DNA from: Streptomyces sp.
GTDB taxonomy: Bacteria; Actinomycetota; Actinomycetes; Streptomycetales; Streptomycetaceae
Length of the DNA: 58,420 nucleotides
Reading direction: 5' to 3'
Assembly: GCF_031181555.1 (NCBI RefSeq)
Contig: NZ_JAPSKQ010000017.1
Coordinates: 1 to 58,420, forward strand
The position numbers were made by a program, and so were the translations under genes. The notes under the pieces were generated by a model that worked only from the letters and a program-made list of their open reading frames with translations, searched no databases and was not told the DNA's origin. Shown in pieces: positions 43,969 to 55,190 of the stretch (within the stretch, counting starts at the first letter, position 1; the number at the start of each line of letters is the position of its first letter).

Positions 43969-45156
43969 CTAAGCCTGTTCGAGGACCTCCTCGTAGAGCC
44001 GGACCGTACGGCGGGCCACCGCGTCCCAGCCGAACTCCCCGACCGCGCGCTCCCGCCCGGCCTCGCCCATCCGCCGCGCGGCGTCCGGATCGCCGAGGAC
44101 CGAGTCGAGGGCCCGCGCGAGACCCGCCTCGAAGTCGTCGTCCGCCTCCACCAGCACCCCGGTCTCGCCGTCCGTCACGACCTCGGGGATGCCCCCGACC
44201 CGGGAGGCCACCACCGGGGTGCCGCAGGCCATCGCCTCCAGGTTCACGATGCCGAGCGGCTCGTACACCGAGGGGCAGACGAACGCGGTGGCGTGGGTGA
44301 GGAGCTGGATCACCTCCGGGCGGGGCAGCATCCGCGGGATCCAGTGCACGCCCTCGCGGACCCGGCTCAGCTCCTGGTACAGCTCGCGGAACTCCCGGTC
44401 GATCTCGGGGGTGTCCGGGGCGCCCGCGCACAGCACGACCTGCGCGGCCGGGTCGATGCCGCGCACCGCCCGCAGCAGGTGGGGCACGCCCTTCTGGCGG
44501 GTGATGCGGCCGACGAACAGCACGTACGGGCGGGAACGGTCGAGGCCGATGCGGTCCAGGACGTCGGTGCCGGGGTCGGGGCGGTACAGGTCGGTGTCGA
44601 TGCCGTTGTGCACGACGTGCACCCGGCCGGGGTCCAGCGCCGGGTAGCAGGCCAGGATGTCCCCGCGCATGGCGCCGGAGACGGCGATCACCGCGTCGGC
44701 GGCCTCGACGGCGGTGCGCTCGGCCCAGCCGGACAGGGCGTAGCCGCCGCCGAGCTGCTCGGCCTTCCAGGGGCGCAGCGGCTCCAGGGAGTGGGCGGTC
44801 ATCACGTGCGGGACGCCGTGCAGCAGCTTGGCGAGATGGCCGCCGAGGTTGGCGTACCACGTGTGGGAGTGGACGAGTTCGCAGCCCCGGAGGGCTGCGG
44901 CCATGGCGAGGTCCACGGAGAAGGTGCGCAGCGCGTCGTTGGCGCCGTCGAGCGCGGTCCAGGGACGGTGGCGCAGCACGCCGTCCGTGCGGCCCTCGCC
45001 CCAGCAGTGCACCCGGAGGTCCACCAGGGGCCGCAACTCCCGGGCGAGGAACTCCACATGGACCCCGGCGCCGCCGTACACGTCCGGGGGGTACTCCCGG
45101 GTCAGCAGTCCCACTCGCACCCGTGGACCCCCTGTCTGAGCGGACGTTCCTCCCAT
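43969..45156 (-). CDS. glgA: actinobacterial glycogen/maltose-1-phosphate synthase (GT4)
   Basis: 395 residues. GT-B glycosyltransferase of the corynebacterial GlgA type (GlgM in mycobacteria): REYPPDVYGGAGVHVEFLAR at the N terminus, HSHTWYANLGGHLAK, VVHNGIDTDLYRP, LFVGRITRQKGVPHLLRAV and CPSVYEPLGIVNLEAMACGT with the E-x7-E nucleotide motif. In mycobacteria the homologue joins ADP-glucose to glucose 1-phosphate to give maltose 1-phosphate for the GlgE pathway. Adjacent glgC, encoded on the same strand 51 bases downstream, supplies the ADP-glucose. I took the ATG at 45156, two bases after the FhuF-like stop. Internal GTG codons near 45120 are alternatives. Confidence 0.9.
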   Translation of the reverse strand: MGGTSAQTGGPRVRVGLLTREYPPDVYGGAGVHVEFLARELRPLVDLRVHCWGEGRTDGVLRHRPWTALDGANDALRTFSVDLAMAAALRGCELVHSHTWYANLGGHLAKLLHGVPHVMTAHSLEPLRPWKAEQLGGGYALSGWAERTAVEAADAVIAVSGAMRGDILACYPALDPGRVHVVHNGIDTDLYRPDPGTDVLDRIGLDRSRPYVLFVGRITRQKGVPHLLRAVRGIDPAAQVVLCAGAPDTPEIDREFRELYQELSRVREGVHWIPRMLPRPEVIQLLTHATAFVCPSVYEPLGIVNLEAMACGTPVVASRVGGIPEVVTDGETGVLVEADDDFEAGLARALDSVLGDPDAARRMGEAGRERAVGEFGWDAVARRTVRLYEEVLEQA

Positions 45157-45158
45157 GG

Positions 45159-45896
45159 TCACCCGGACGGGGCGCGGGGGGAAGAGCGAGGCGGACGTGT
45201 GAAGCAACAGTCGCCGCAGACGCCCCCGCCCGGCACCCGGTAGTACAGGCAGCAGCTGCGCCGCCGGAAGGCGGTGCCCGAGAGGGTTCCGGTGCCGGCG
45301 AGCAGGGGGTGCGCCAGGAGTTCGGCGGCGAGGGATGCGGCCCGGGCGCCGACGTCGGTACGGCCGTGGCCGCGCCCCCAGCGGTCCAGCTCCCGGGCGG
45401 CGCCCGCGAGCGCGGAGGCCGCGTTGCCGCGCAGCAGGCCGCGTGCGAGGCGGTGGCGGGAGCGCAGGGCCGCGGCGAGGGGTTCGAGGTGGCCGTGCAG
45501 CACCAGGTCCGCGACGGTCGCCGCGTCGCCGGACCGTGCCCGTACGTCGGTCAGCCACAGATCGTCGGGGGCGGTGCCGTCGGGGTCCCAGCGCAGCAGC
45601 CGCGGGTCGAGGTCGGGGACCGCCCCGTACAGGGAGGCGCAGCCCAGCGCCACCGACCACAGCCGGGCGGCGAGCCCCTGCTGGGCCACCGAGGCGGCGA
45701 CCCGCGCCTCGGGGGTGCCGAGGGCACCGGCGACTGCGCACACCCGTGAGGCCAGGAAGTCGCCGTGGGCATCCGGGCGTTGCGGCGCGTACACCTGCGC
45801 GAGAGTGGGCAGCGGCGGGACGGCCGCTGCCGCCGTGCGCAGGGCGAAGAAGCCGCCGACGCGGCGGAGGGCGGTGAGACGGGGGTCGAGGTCCAC
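45159..45896 (-). CDS. FhuF-like (2Fe-2S)-binding protein
   Basis: 245 residues. The C-terminal motif RRRSCCLYYRVPGGGVCGDC (C-C-x10-C-x2-C) is the FhuF iron-sulfur signature of ferric-siderophore reductases. The remainder is helical with GLAARLWSVALGCASLYGAV, typical of the family. The start is uncertain. I chose the GTG at 45896, which has a TACTACT hexamer seven bases upstream and no Shine-Dalgarno site, as for a leaderless message. The frame stays open to 46109 but runs through the promoter palindrome. No siderophore genes are nearby. It probably reduces cytosolic ferric complexes. Confidence 0.82.
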   Translation of the reverse strand: MDLDPRLTALRRVGGFFALRTAAAAVPPLPTLAQVYAPQRPDAHGDFLASRVCAVAGALGTPEARVAASVAQQGLAARLWSVALGCASLYGAVPDLDPRLLRWDPDGTAPDDLWLTDVRARSGDAATVADLVLHGHLEPLAAALRSRHRLARGLLRGNAASALAGAARELDRWGRGHGRTDVGARAASLAAELLAHPLLAGTGTLSGTAFRRRSCCLYYRVPGGGVCGDCCFTRPPRSSPRAPSG

Positions 45897-45915
45897 GACG
45901 TGCAGTAGTACCAAG

Positions 45916-45927
45916 TCCCCTAGGGGA
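45916..45927. promoter_or_regulatory. TCCCCTAGGGGA palindrome before the FhuF-like gene
   Basis: A perfect 12-base palindrome lies 20 bases upstream of the proposed start, overlapping the likely promoter. It does not resemble the DmdR/IdeR iron box I know. The binding protein is unknown. Confidence 0.4.
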
Positions 45928-46124
45928 GGCAACCAGGGGCCCTCCGTCCACGGGCGCCCACCCTGGGGATGAGGGGGGCGTCGTCGTACTCCATCGGCAG
46001 TACGACCCATTGGGTGCTCAGGGACGACGACGGGAACAGCCGGACAGGGCATCGTGTTGGTCATGAGAGCCGACCCTTCGCCGCGCCGGGTCCCGTGCCC
46101 GGGCCTCACGCAGAGGAGCAGCCG

Positions 46125-48897
<2,773 letters not shown>

Positions 48898-50337
48898 ATG
48901 AGCAGTTCAGCGCAGATCGGCGTCACGGGCCTCGCGGTCATGGGCCGCAACCTCGCGCGCAACTTCGCCCGCAACGGCTACACGGTCGCGGTGCACAACC
49001 GGACGGCGGCGCGCACGCACGCGCTGGTGGAGGAGTTCGGACACGAGGGCGGCTTCGTGGCGGCCGAGACGGCCAAGGAGTTCGTGGCGGCGCTGGAGCG
49101 GCCGCGGCGGCTGGTCGTCATGGTGAAGGCCGGCGAGCCGACGGACGCCGTGATCGAGGAGTTCGCCCCGCTGCTGGAGCCCGGCGACATGATCATCGAC
49201 GGCGGCAACGCGCACTTCGCCGACACCCGGCGCCGGGAGCGCGAGCTGCGCGAGCGGGGCATCCACTTCGTCGGCACCGGCATCTCCGGCGGGGAGGAGG
49301 GCGCGCTCAACGGGCCGAGCATCATGCCGGGCGGTTCGAAGGAGTCGTACGAATCCCTCGGCCCGATGCTGGAGAAGATCTCCGCCAAGGCGGCCGACGG
49401 CGCGCCCTGCGTCACCCATGTCGGCCCCGACGGTGCCGGGCACTTCGTGAAGATGGTCCACAACGGCATCGAGTACGCCGACATGCAGCTGATCGGTGAG
49501 GCGTACCAGCTGCTGCGCGACGTCGCCGGGTACTCCCCCGCGCAGATCGCGGAGATCTTCCGCACCTGGAACACCGGCCGCCTGGACTCGTACCTGATCG
49601 AGATCACGGCCGAGGTGCTCTCCCACGTGGACGCGGCGACGGGCAAGCCGTTCGTGGACGTGGTGGTGGACCGGGCGGAGCAGAAGGGCACGGGCCGCTG
49701 GACCGTGCAGATCGCGCTCGACCTGGGCGTGCCGGTGTCGGGCATCGCGGAGGCGGTGTTCGCGCGCTCGCTGTCCGGTCACGCGGCGCTGCGCGAGGCC
49801 TCGCGCGGTCTCGCCGGTCCGAAGGCCGCGCCGCTGGGCGAGGCGGAGGCGGCGGCGTTCGCCGACCGGGTGGAGCAGGCGCTGTACGCGTCGAAGATCG
49901 TGTCGTACACGCAGGGCTTCCACGAGATCGCCGCGGGCAGCGAGGAGTACGGCTGGGACATCGACCTCGGCGCGGTCTCCGCGATCTGGCGCGGCGGCTG
50001 CATCATCCGGGCGGCCTTCCTGGACCGCATCCGCGCCGCCTACGACGCGCGGGCGGACCTGCCGAGCCTGCTGTCCGACGAGACGTTCGCGCGGGAGATC
50101 GCCGACGCGCAGGACGACTGGCGCGAGGTGCTGGTCGCCGCGACCCGCCAGGGCGTGCCCACCCCCGGTTTCGCCGCGGCCCTCGCCTACTACGACGCCC
50201 TGCGCGCGGAGCGCCTGCCGGCCGCGCTCACCCAGGGCCAGCGGGACTACTTCGGCGCGCACACCTACCGGCGCACGGACCGCGAGGGTTCGTTCCACAC
50301 GCTGTGGGGCGGGGACCGGTCGGAGGTGACCGCGTAG
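48898..50337 (+). CDS. gnd: 6-phosphogluconate dehydrogenase, decarboxylating (NADP-type)
   Basis: 479 residues. Oxidises 6-phosphogluconate to ribulose 5-phosphate and CO2 in the pentose phosphate pathway. NADP fold IGVTGLAVMGRNLARNFARN with HNRTAAR. Substrate signature GTGISGGEEGALNGPSIMPG. Catalytic Lys in GHFVKMVHNGIEYADMQLIG. C-terminal dimer arm with GTGRWTVQIALDLGVPVSGI and WDIDLGAVSAIWRGGCIIRA. Full length. AGGAG stands eight bases before the ATG. The long (about 480) form is encoded here. Streptomyces usually have a second copy elsewhere. Confidence 0.97.
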   Translation: MSSSAQIGVTGLAVMGRNLARNFARNGYTVAVHNRTAARTHALVEEFGHEGGFVAAETAKEFVAALERPRRLVVMVKAGEPTDAVIEEFAPLLEPGDMIIDGGNAHFADTRRRERELRERGIHFVGTGISGGEEGALNGPSIMPGGSKESYESLGPMLEKISAKAADGAPCVTHVGPDGAGHFVKMVHNGIEYADMQLIGEAYQLLRDVAGYSPAQIAEIFRTWNTGRLDSYLIEITAEVLSHVDAATGKPFVDVVVDRAEQKGTGRWTVQIALDLGVPVSGIAEAVFARSLSGHAALREASRGLAGPKAAPLGEAEAAAFADRVEQALYASKIVSYTQGFHEIAAGSEEYGWDIDLGAVSAIWRGGCIIRAAFLDRIRAAYDARADLPSLLSDETFAREIADAQDDWREVLVAATRQGVPTPGFAAALAYYDALRAERLPAALTQGQRDYFGAHTYRRTDREGSFHTLWGGDRSEVTA

Positions 50338-50346
50338 CGGACCGCG

Positions 50347-50420
50347 GCGGGCCACGCCGGCCGGCGTGGCCCGCGGAGAAGGGCGGTGGACGGCCTCGAC
50401 GGCCGTCCACCGCCCTTCTC
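50347..50420 (+). terminator. double terminator after gnd, second stem perfect over 20 bases
   Basis: The first hairpin is a 14-base-arm palindrome (50347-50374). The second is a perfect 20-base stem (50376-50395 with 50401-50420) closed by TCGAC. They begin 10 bases after the gnd stop. Because stems are symmetric they can also stop the convergent proline-rich gene. Confidence 0.8.
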
Positions 50421-50436
50421 GTGCGCGTGGGCCGGT

Positions 50437-50688
50437 TCAGCTCAGCGGCGGTCCGGGCTCCGGGTCGGGCACCGGTTCGGGCCCCGGCGGGATCGGTGAG
50501 GGGGAGGGCTCGGGCGGGCCCGGGTGCGGCGGCGGCGGGGTGGGCCGGGGAGGCGGGGGCGTGGGGCCCGGAGGCGGCTCGGGGCCCGGAGGCGGCTCCG
50601 GGGGCGGGACCGGGTGGGGCTGAGGGGGCGAGGGGTCCGGGCCCGGGAGGGGACCCGGCTGGACGGGGTCCGGGTACGGCTCGGTCAT
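50437..50688 (-). CDS. 83-residue proline-rich protein
   Basis: 83 residues, about half proline (PPPEPPPGPEPPPGP, SPSPIPPGPEPVPDPEPGP), acidic, without a signal peptide or hydrophobic segment. GGAGG lies ten bases before the ATG. The stop falls just outside the strong gnd terminator, as expected of a real convergent gene. I do not recognise it. Low-complexity proline frames can arise by chance in GC-rich DNA, so confidence is moderate. Confidence 0.5.
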   Translation of the reverse strand: MTEPYPDPVQPGPLPGPDPSPPQPHPVPPPEPPPGPEPPPGPTPPPPRPTPPPPHPGPPEPSPSPIPPGPEPVPDPEPGPPLS

Positions 50689-50836
50689 GGCGGGTGTCCT
50701 CCGGCCAGTCGGTCGACGTCGGCTCTGGACTACTCCCCCGCCTACCCGGGGGCCGCGTCCTCAGTCACCCGCCCGTATGACGGCGGGGGCCCGGATGGCG
50801 CACTCGGCCGGCCGGGCGGCGGGGTCCCGGACGCCG

Positions 50837-51475
50837 CTACGGGACGCCCGCTGCCGCCGCGCCCGCCGCGAGTCCGGGGCGCGGGCTGGACAGCACCGGG
50901 ACGCCGGCCGTGCTGAGCCGCCCGGCCGGCGCCATGGAGGCCTGGGCGAGGACGATCACGTCGGCGCCGGTGACCTCGTCGGCCGCGTCCGCGACCCGGC
51001 GTACGTACCCTTCCCGGTCGCCCGCCTCGAAGCGGGCCCAGGCATCCTCGACCAGCACGGTGCGCACCTCGACGGCACGGCCGGCGCGACGCGCCTCCTC
51101 CTCGATGAGCACCACCGTGGGCCGCACGGTGCTCTCCAGGGCGGCGAGGACGACGACACGCGGACCGGCGGCCACGGCCGCGCGCGCCATCGGCCGGTCG
51201 ACGCGCAGCACGGGAACACCCACCTCGGCGGCCGCCGCCTCCGCCACGCCGCCGATGGTCGAGCACGTGCACAGCACGGCCCGGGCCCCGCCGTCGACGG
51301 CCTCCCGCACCCTCGCCCGTACGTCCTCGGCGACCGCCTCGGGACCGGCGAGGCGGGCCCGGCGCAGCAGGTCCTCGGCGACGAGGTGCCGCAGTTCCAG
51401 GCCGGGACGGTCCTCGTCGCGCAGCGCGTCGAAGACGGGGACGTGGACGGGTGAGGTGTGCAGGAGGGCGAGCAC
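50837..51475 (-). CDS. Asp/Glu racemase-like protein lacking the second Cys
   Basis: 212 residues from a GTG at 51475. The true start is uncertain because no ribosome binding site is seen. The first catalytic Cys region is present (VLCTCSTIGGVAEAA), as are VPVLRVDRPMARAA and VVVLAALESTVRPT. Where the family has its second Cys (G-C-T/A), this protein reads VIVLAQASMAPAG. A two-base racemase mechanism is therefore unlikely, and a hydrolase or degenerate role is possible. It lies 14 bases downstream of the small GNAT gene on the same strand. Confidence 0.75.
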   Translation of the reverse strand: MLALLHTSPVHVPVFDALRDEDRPGLELRHLVAEDLLRRARLAGPEAVAEDVRARVREAVDGGARAVLCTCSTIGGVAEAAAAEVGVPVLRVDRPMARAAVAAGPRVVVLAALESTVRPTVVLIEEEARRAGRAVEVRTVLVEDAWARFEAGDREGYVRRVADAADEVTGADVIVLAQASMAPAGRLSTAGVPVLSSPRPGLAAGAAAAGVP

Positions 51476-51489
51476 GCGGACGGCCGGGG

Positions 51490-51834
51490 TCAGAAGTGCC
51501 CGGGGTGGGCCGCCAGCCACTGCTTCGCCGCCCGGATCAGCTCCGGACCGGCCGCCGGGGCCTGGTCGGGGTGGCGTTCGGCCCACTTGACGACGTACGG
51601 GCAGAGCGGGGCGACCGCGCTGTCCTCGCGCGCGGCGACGGCGTACAGCTCGCGCGCGAGGCCGCCGGCGATGCCCCTGCCCTCGTGGGCGGGCTCCACG
51701 ATGGTGTGGACCGGCACGAGCGCGCGCCCGGGGGCGTCGAGGACGAAGTACTCGATCCGGCCGACGACCTCGCCGCCCGTCACCGCCTCGAGCCGGCCCG
51801 CCGCCCGGTCGTCGCGGATCTCGATGTCACCCAT
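51490..51834 (-). CDS. small GNAT-fold acetyltransferase (NATD1/YjdJ-like)
   Basis: 114 residues. A single minimal GNAT domain: GEVVGRIEYFVLD, VHTIVEPAHEGRGIAGGLAR (acetyl-CoA loop), then LCPYVVKWAERHPD, which is diagnostic of the COG2388 group. Function unknown in bacteria. AGGAG lies about twelve bases upstream of the ATG. It lies just downstream of panD, 34 bases after its stop, on the same strand. Confidence 0.87.
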   Translation of the reverse strand: MGDIEIRDDRAAGRLEAVTGGEVVGRIEYFVLDAPGRALVPVHTIVEPAHEGRGIAGGLARELYAVAAREDSAVAPLCPYVVKWAERHPDQAPAAGPELIRAAKQWLAAHPGHF

Positions 51835-51868
51835 GGACGCGTCACGCTCCTGTCTCGGTCCTCCCCGG

Positions 51869-52288
51869 TCAGGCCGTGACGGCCTGCGGGCTGCGCTGCT
51901 GGTCCGATCCCGGCACCGGCTCGGACGGGTCGGCGCCCAGGGACACGATGCGGTTGTCGCGGTCCACGTGCACGATCCGGGGTTCCAGCGCCCGCGCCTC
52001 GGCGTCGGTGACCTGAGCGTAACTGATGATGATCACCAGATCGCCGGGGTGCACGAGATGGGCCGCCGCCCCGTTGATCCCGACGACCCCGGAGCCCCGT
52101 TCGCCCTCGATGACGTACGTCTCCAGCCGGGCCCCGTTGGTGATGTCGACGATGTGCACGAGCTCGCCGGGCAGCAGGTCGGCGGCGTCGAGCAGATCGG
52201 CGTCGATGGTCACCGATCCCACGTAGTGCAGGTCGGCCTGGGTGACGGTGGCGCGGTGGATCTTGGACTTGAACATGGTGCGCAGCAT
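51869..52288 (-). CDS. panD: aspartate 1-decarboxylase
   Basis: 139 residues. Decarboxylates L-aspartate to beta-alanine for pantothenate and coenzyme [21 protein letters not shown] then [15 protein letters not shown] contains the Gly-Ser bond at which the proenzyme cleaves itself to form the pyruvoyl group. [19 protein letters not shown] and [12 protein letters not shown] complete the domain. The start ATG at 52288 has GGGAG seven bases upstream. The other pantothenate genes are not adjacent. Confidence 0.96.
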   Translation of the reverse strand: MLRTMFKSKIHRATVTQADLHYVGSVTIDADLLDAADLLPGELVHIVDITNGARLETYVIEGERGSGVVGINGAAAHLVHPGDLVIIISYAQVTDAEARALEPRIVHVDRDNRIVSLGADPSEPVPGSDQQRSPQAVTA

Positions 52289-52420
52289 GGAGAAACTCCC
52301 GGTCTGTCTGCTCCCTGCCTGCTTCTTGCAGGTCAAGGGCGGTCTCCGCAGAGTACAACCATTCGCGTGTCCGGTCAGCTGCCGCCAGGTGTTCCAGGAC
52401 CCACACGGACCCGTTGCCGA

Positions 52421-52445
52421 CTGTCCTGGTGAATGACCAGGACAG
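52421..52445 (-). terminator. stem-loop upstream of panD
   Basis: CTGTCCTGGT (52421-52430) pairs perfectly with ACCAGGACAG (52436-52445), loop GAATG. It lies between the stop of the hypothetical gene at 52515 and the panD start, both on the minus strand, so it probably terminates the former. Confidence 0.5.
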
Positions 52446-52514
52446 GACCGGGCTGCTCCACTCACTCGGTCCCGGCCACAGGAGGAGGGCACAGGGCAAG
52501 CGCCTGCCCACCAT

Positions 52515-52919
52515 TCAGCTCGTGCTTCTGCCCGCCAGGGCATCGAGCAGTACGACGGCTTCACCGCGGCTCAGCAACTCGTGGAAGCGTTCGTTGCGGA
52601 AGGTGCGCAGGCACGCGTGGCAGCTGCTCCCCGGGCCGCACTCGCGTCCGCCCACGCGTGCGGGTGCGGCCTCGACGACCGGTTCGAGGTGCTCGCCGAT
52701 CCGGATCACGTTCCCCGCCCCGCCAGGTGTGGTGCCGAAGAGCGGCAGCGAGGGCATGCCGCCGGCTCCGGTGTGGACCGTGCTGTCGATGTCGTCCCGG
52801 CTGATCTCCAGGTGGGTGGCCGCGCCTTCCAGCTCGATCTCGTCCTGGACGCTCGGGGGAAGCACCCGGCGGACCGAGGCCGCCGTGCTCTCCGGGACGG
52901 GCGTGAGCCAGTCGCGCAC
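52515..52919 (-). CDS. hypothetical protein with C-terminal Cys cluster
   Basis: 134 residues from a GTG at 52919. Not recognised. Codon third positions are coding-like. The middle part includes [20 protein letters not shown]. The end has [20 protein letters not shown], a possible small zinc site, then [17 protein letters not shown]. No ribosome binding site precedes the GTG, and the same frame remains coding-like upstream (LLPDDTTGESAAHL). The 5' end may therefore be lost in the decayed stretch beyond 52920 and the gene could be a remnant. Confidence 0.45.
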   Translation of the reverse strand: MRDWLTPVPESTAASVRRVLPPSVQDEIELEGAATHLEISRDDIDSTVHTGAGGMPSLPLFGTTPGGAGNVIRIGEHLEPVVEAAPARVGGRECGPGSSCHACLRTFRNERFHELLSRGEAVVLLDALAGRSTS

Positions 52920-52929
52920 GAGGTGGGCC

Positions 52930-53244
52930 GCACTCTCGCCGGTGGTGTCGTCGGGCAGGAGGTCCTGGCCCCGAGCTGCCCAACGTGCTCGCCTTCGAGC
53001 CGAACAAGCAGTACCTGCGGGAGCTGCTGGGCACCCCCATGGCCCTCACCCACCCTCGGCGGGGGCCATGTGCGGAAGGCCCACGAGCGGATCGAGAAGG
53101 TGCAGGAGCGGATCCACGGCGGTGAGGCCCGCCGAGCGACAGGGTCATGGCCGAGCACGAGGCGGTGTTCGGCCGCGAGTACCGCGTCCGGACCGGGGGC
53201 GAGCACCCCGACCCCGCCCCGCGCGGGAAGTGAGGCCGCCCCGG
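52930..53244 (+). pseudogene. decayed gene fragments, several frames
   Basis: Protein-like stretches occur in different plus-strand frames with no continuous reading frame: ELPNVLAFEPNKQYLRELLG then TPMALTHP, next GGGHVRKAHERIEKVQERIH, then MAEHEAVFGREYRVRTGGEH ending PDPAPRGK and a stop at 53231-53233. They look like parts of one or more genes broken by small indels. I could not name the parent family. Confidence 0.45.
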
Positions 53245-53712
53245 ATGTCCGAGCTGCAGACGCCCCGGGCCGGTGACGACCGGGCCCCCGACATCGGCGT
53301 AGTGGCTCTGCTGGGAAGAGGTCGTCCCCCCTTCGTCCGCAGGGCGGTCGAGGGCGGCGAGCAGGTCGTCAGGGACCGCCTCGCGGAGGAGAAGTCGGCC
53401 GAGGAGACCCTCGCTGCCCTGGACGGCATGGACACCGACGACCCCGGGTTCACGCCCAGGCTCATGGAACTGCGCACCGGGGTGCAGGGGCACGCCCGGG
53501 CGGAGGGACGCTACGGGTTCTCGCACATCCGGCGCAGCACCGACGCCAACCTCGCCGCCATGGCCGGGGCCGTCAGGGCCGCCGAGGCCATCGCCCCCAC
53601 CCGGCCCCACCCCGGAGTCGAGTCCGCCGCGGCCAACGTGGCCCTCGGCCCCGTGGCCGCCGTGATGGACCGCACCAAGGGCACCGTCCGCCAGGCCATG
53701 GGCAAGGACTGA
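53245..53712 (+). pseudogene. hemerythrin-like remnant
   Basis: 155 residues are still open from the ATG at 53245. The C-terminal two thirds (EETLAALDGMDTDDPGFTPR, then LMELRTGVQGHARAEGRYGF and EAIAPTRPHPGVESAAAN) match the second half of Streptomyces hemerythrin HHE proteins, including the APTRPHP tail. The first half, which should supply most iron ligands (H-x-x-H and H-x3-E), is replaced by VALLGRGRPPFVRRAVEGGE, and LFP of the third helix is altered. Iron binding is improbable. It could still be expressed. I call it degenerate. Confidence 0.6.
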
Positions 53713-53801
53713 CGCCGGCCGGTCCCGGGCCGGGCGGCGCTCGGACCGGGACCCGCGGAGGCCGACCTCCCCGAGGACGAACGCCGCTCCTGGGTGCGAA
53801 G

Positions 53802-53835
53802 CGGTGGACGCCGCCGTCCGCGCCGGCGTCCACCG
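53802..53835 (+). terminator. stem-loop after the hemerythrin remnant
   Basis: CGGTGGACGCCG (53802-53813) pairs perfectly with CGGCGTCCACCG (53824-53835) over 12 bases, about 90 bases past the stop at 53712. Confidence 0.5.
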
Positions 53836-53995
53836 GCGCGCAAGCGCACCGCGGCGCCGCGTCAGGTTTTGCCATGAGGTGACTGCGGCACTCGGTCACC
53901 GCGATGCCCCGCTGCGAGGCGACCATCACGATGAGATGCACCGGCCAGGCGCATCGATGTCGAGCCCGGCATCCGGGCGGAACAGAAGGCGATCG

Positions 53996-55090
53996 ATGAC
54001 GACGATCGGTGTCGAAGAGGAGTACCTGCTGCTCGACCCGGTCACGGGCCTGCCGGTACCCCTGGCGGACAAGGTGCGTGCCGCGGTCGGCCTGGGTCGC
54101 CTCGCGGCCGACCAGGAGGTGCAGTGCGAGCTGCTGCAGGCGCAGGTGGAGGTGGCCACGCCGGTGTGCGGCACGCTGGAGGAGGTCGGCGGGCATCTGC
54201 TCCGGCTGCGGCACGCCGTCGGAGCGGCCGCCGAGGGGCACGGCTGCCGGATCGCGGCCTGCGCCACACCCCCACTGCGCCACGGCCGTCCCGTGGCCGT
54301 CACCAGCCAGGCCCGGTACCGGGCCATGCTCGCCCAGGCGCCCCAGCTCGTGGCGGAACAGCTGGTCAACGGCATGCACGTGCACGTCGGCGTCCCCAGC
54401 CGGGAGACCGGCGTGCAGGTCCTGAACCGGATCCGGGTGTGGCTGCCGACCCTCACCGCCCTGTCCGCGAACTCTCCGCTGTGGGACGGCCGCGACACCG
54501 GCTTCGCCAGCTGGCGCACCGTGATCTTCAGCCGCTGGCCGGTCAGCGGCATGCCCCCGCACTTCGCCGACATCGCCGACCACGACCGGCGCGTGCGGCA
54601 ACTGCTGGACAGCGGTCTGATCTCGGACACCGGTCAGCTGTACTGGCAGGCCCGGCTCTCGGCGCGGTACCCCACCATCGAGGTCCGGTGCCTGGACGTG
54701 CAGCTGCGCGCGGACGACGCGGTGATGCTCACGGGCCTCGTCCGGGCCCTTGTGGAGACCGCGCTCGCGGAGGCCGCCGCCGGCGCTCCGGCGCTCGACT
54801 GCGACCAGGAACTGCTGCAAGCGAGCATGTGGCACGCCGCCCGCCACGGACTGAGCAGCACCCTGGTCGACCCCGGTGGCCGGCAACGCCGGGCCGGCGA
54901 GATGCTGTACGAGCTGCTGCGCCACGTCACTCCCGCGCTCGACGCGTCCGGCGACAACCGGCAGGTGACGGCCCTGGTCCACCGGCTCCTGCAGGACGGC
55001 ACCGGTACCGATCGGCAACGCGCCGCCCTGGCCCGGGGCGGCCTGCCCGCGGTCACCGATCTGATCATCGACAGCAGCACCATGCCCTGA
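53996..55090 (+). CDS. YbdK-type carboxylate-amine ligase (glutamate-cysteine ligase 2 family)
   Basis: 364 residues. [20 protein letters not shown] is the family start with the metal/ATP Glu residues. [40 protein letters not shown] and [11 protein letters not shown] follow, then [20 protein letters not shown]. This group (COG2170) has weak glutamate-cysteine ligase activity in E. coli. Streptomyces have several paralogues of unknown substrate. ATG at 53996 with AGAAGG seven bases upstream. Full length and apparently intact, in contrast to its decayed neighbours. Confidence 0.92.
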   Translation: MTTIGVEEEYLLLDPVTGLPVPLADKVRAAVGLGRLAADQEVQCELLQAQVEVATPVCGTLEEVGGHLLRLRHAVGAAAEGHGCRIAACATPPLRHGRPVAVTSQARYRAMLAQAPQLVAEQLVNGMHVHVGVPSRETGVQVLNRIRVWLPTLTALSANSPLWDGRDTGFASWRTVIFSRWPVSGMPPHFADIADHDRRVRQLLDSGLISDTGQLYWQARLSARYPTIEVRCLDVQLRADDAVMLTGLVRALVETALAEAAAGAPALDCDQELLQASMWHAARHGLSSTLVDPGGRQRRAGEMLYELLRHVTPALDASGDNRQVTALVHRLLQDGTGTDRQRAALARGGLPAVTDLIIDSSTMP

Positions 55091-55190
55091 CCTGCCGCGG
55101 CCCCGTCAGGTGCGTGCCCGTGCGTTTTCCCCGATCGTGCGGGGGGATTCCCCGCCTACGGCGGCATAGGAATATGAAGCGGAACAGCGA

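Noticed and set aside
55131..55160. GCGGGG/CCCCGC inverted repeat near 55140 as a terminator of the YbdK-type gene
   Set aside because: Only about six pairs and close to other random GC palindromes, so not distinguished from background.
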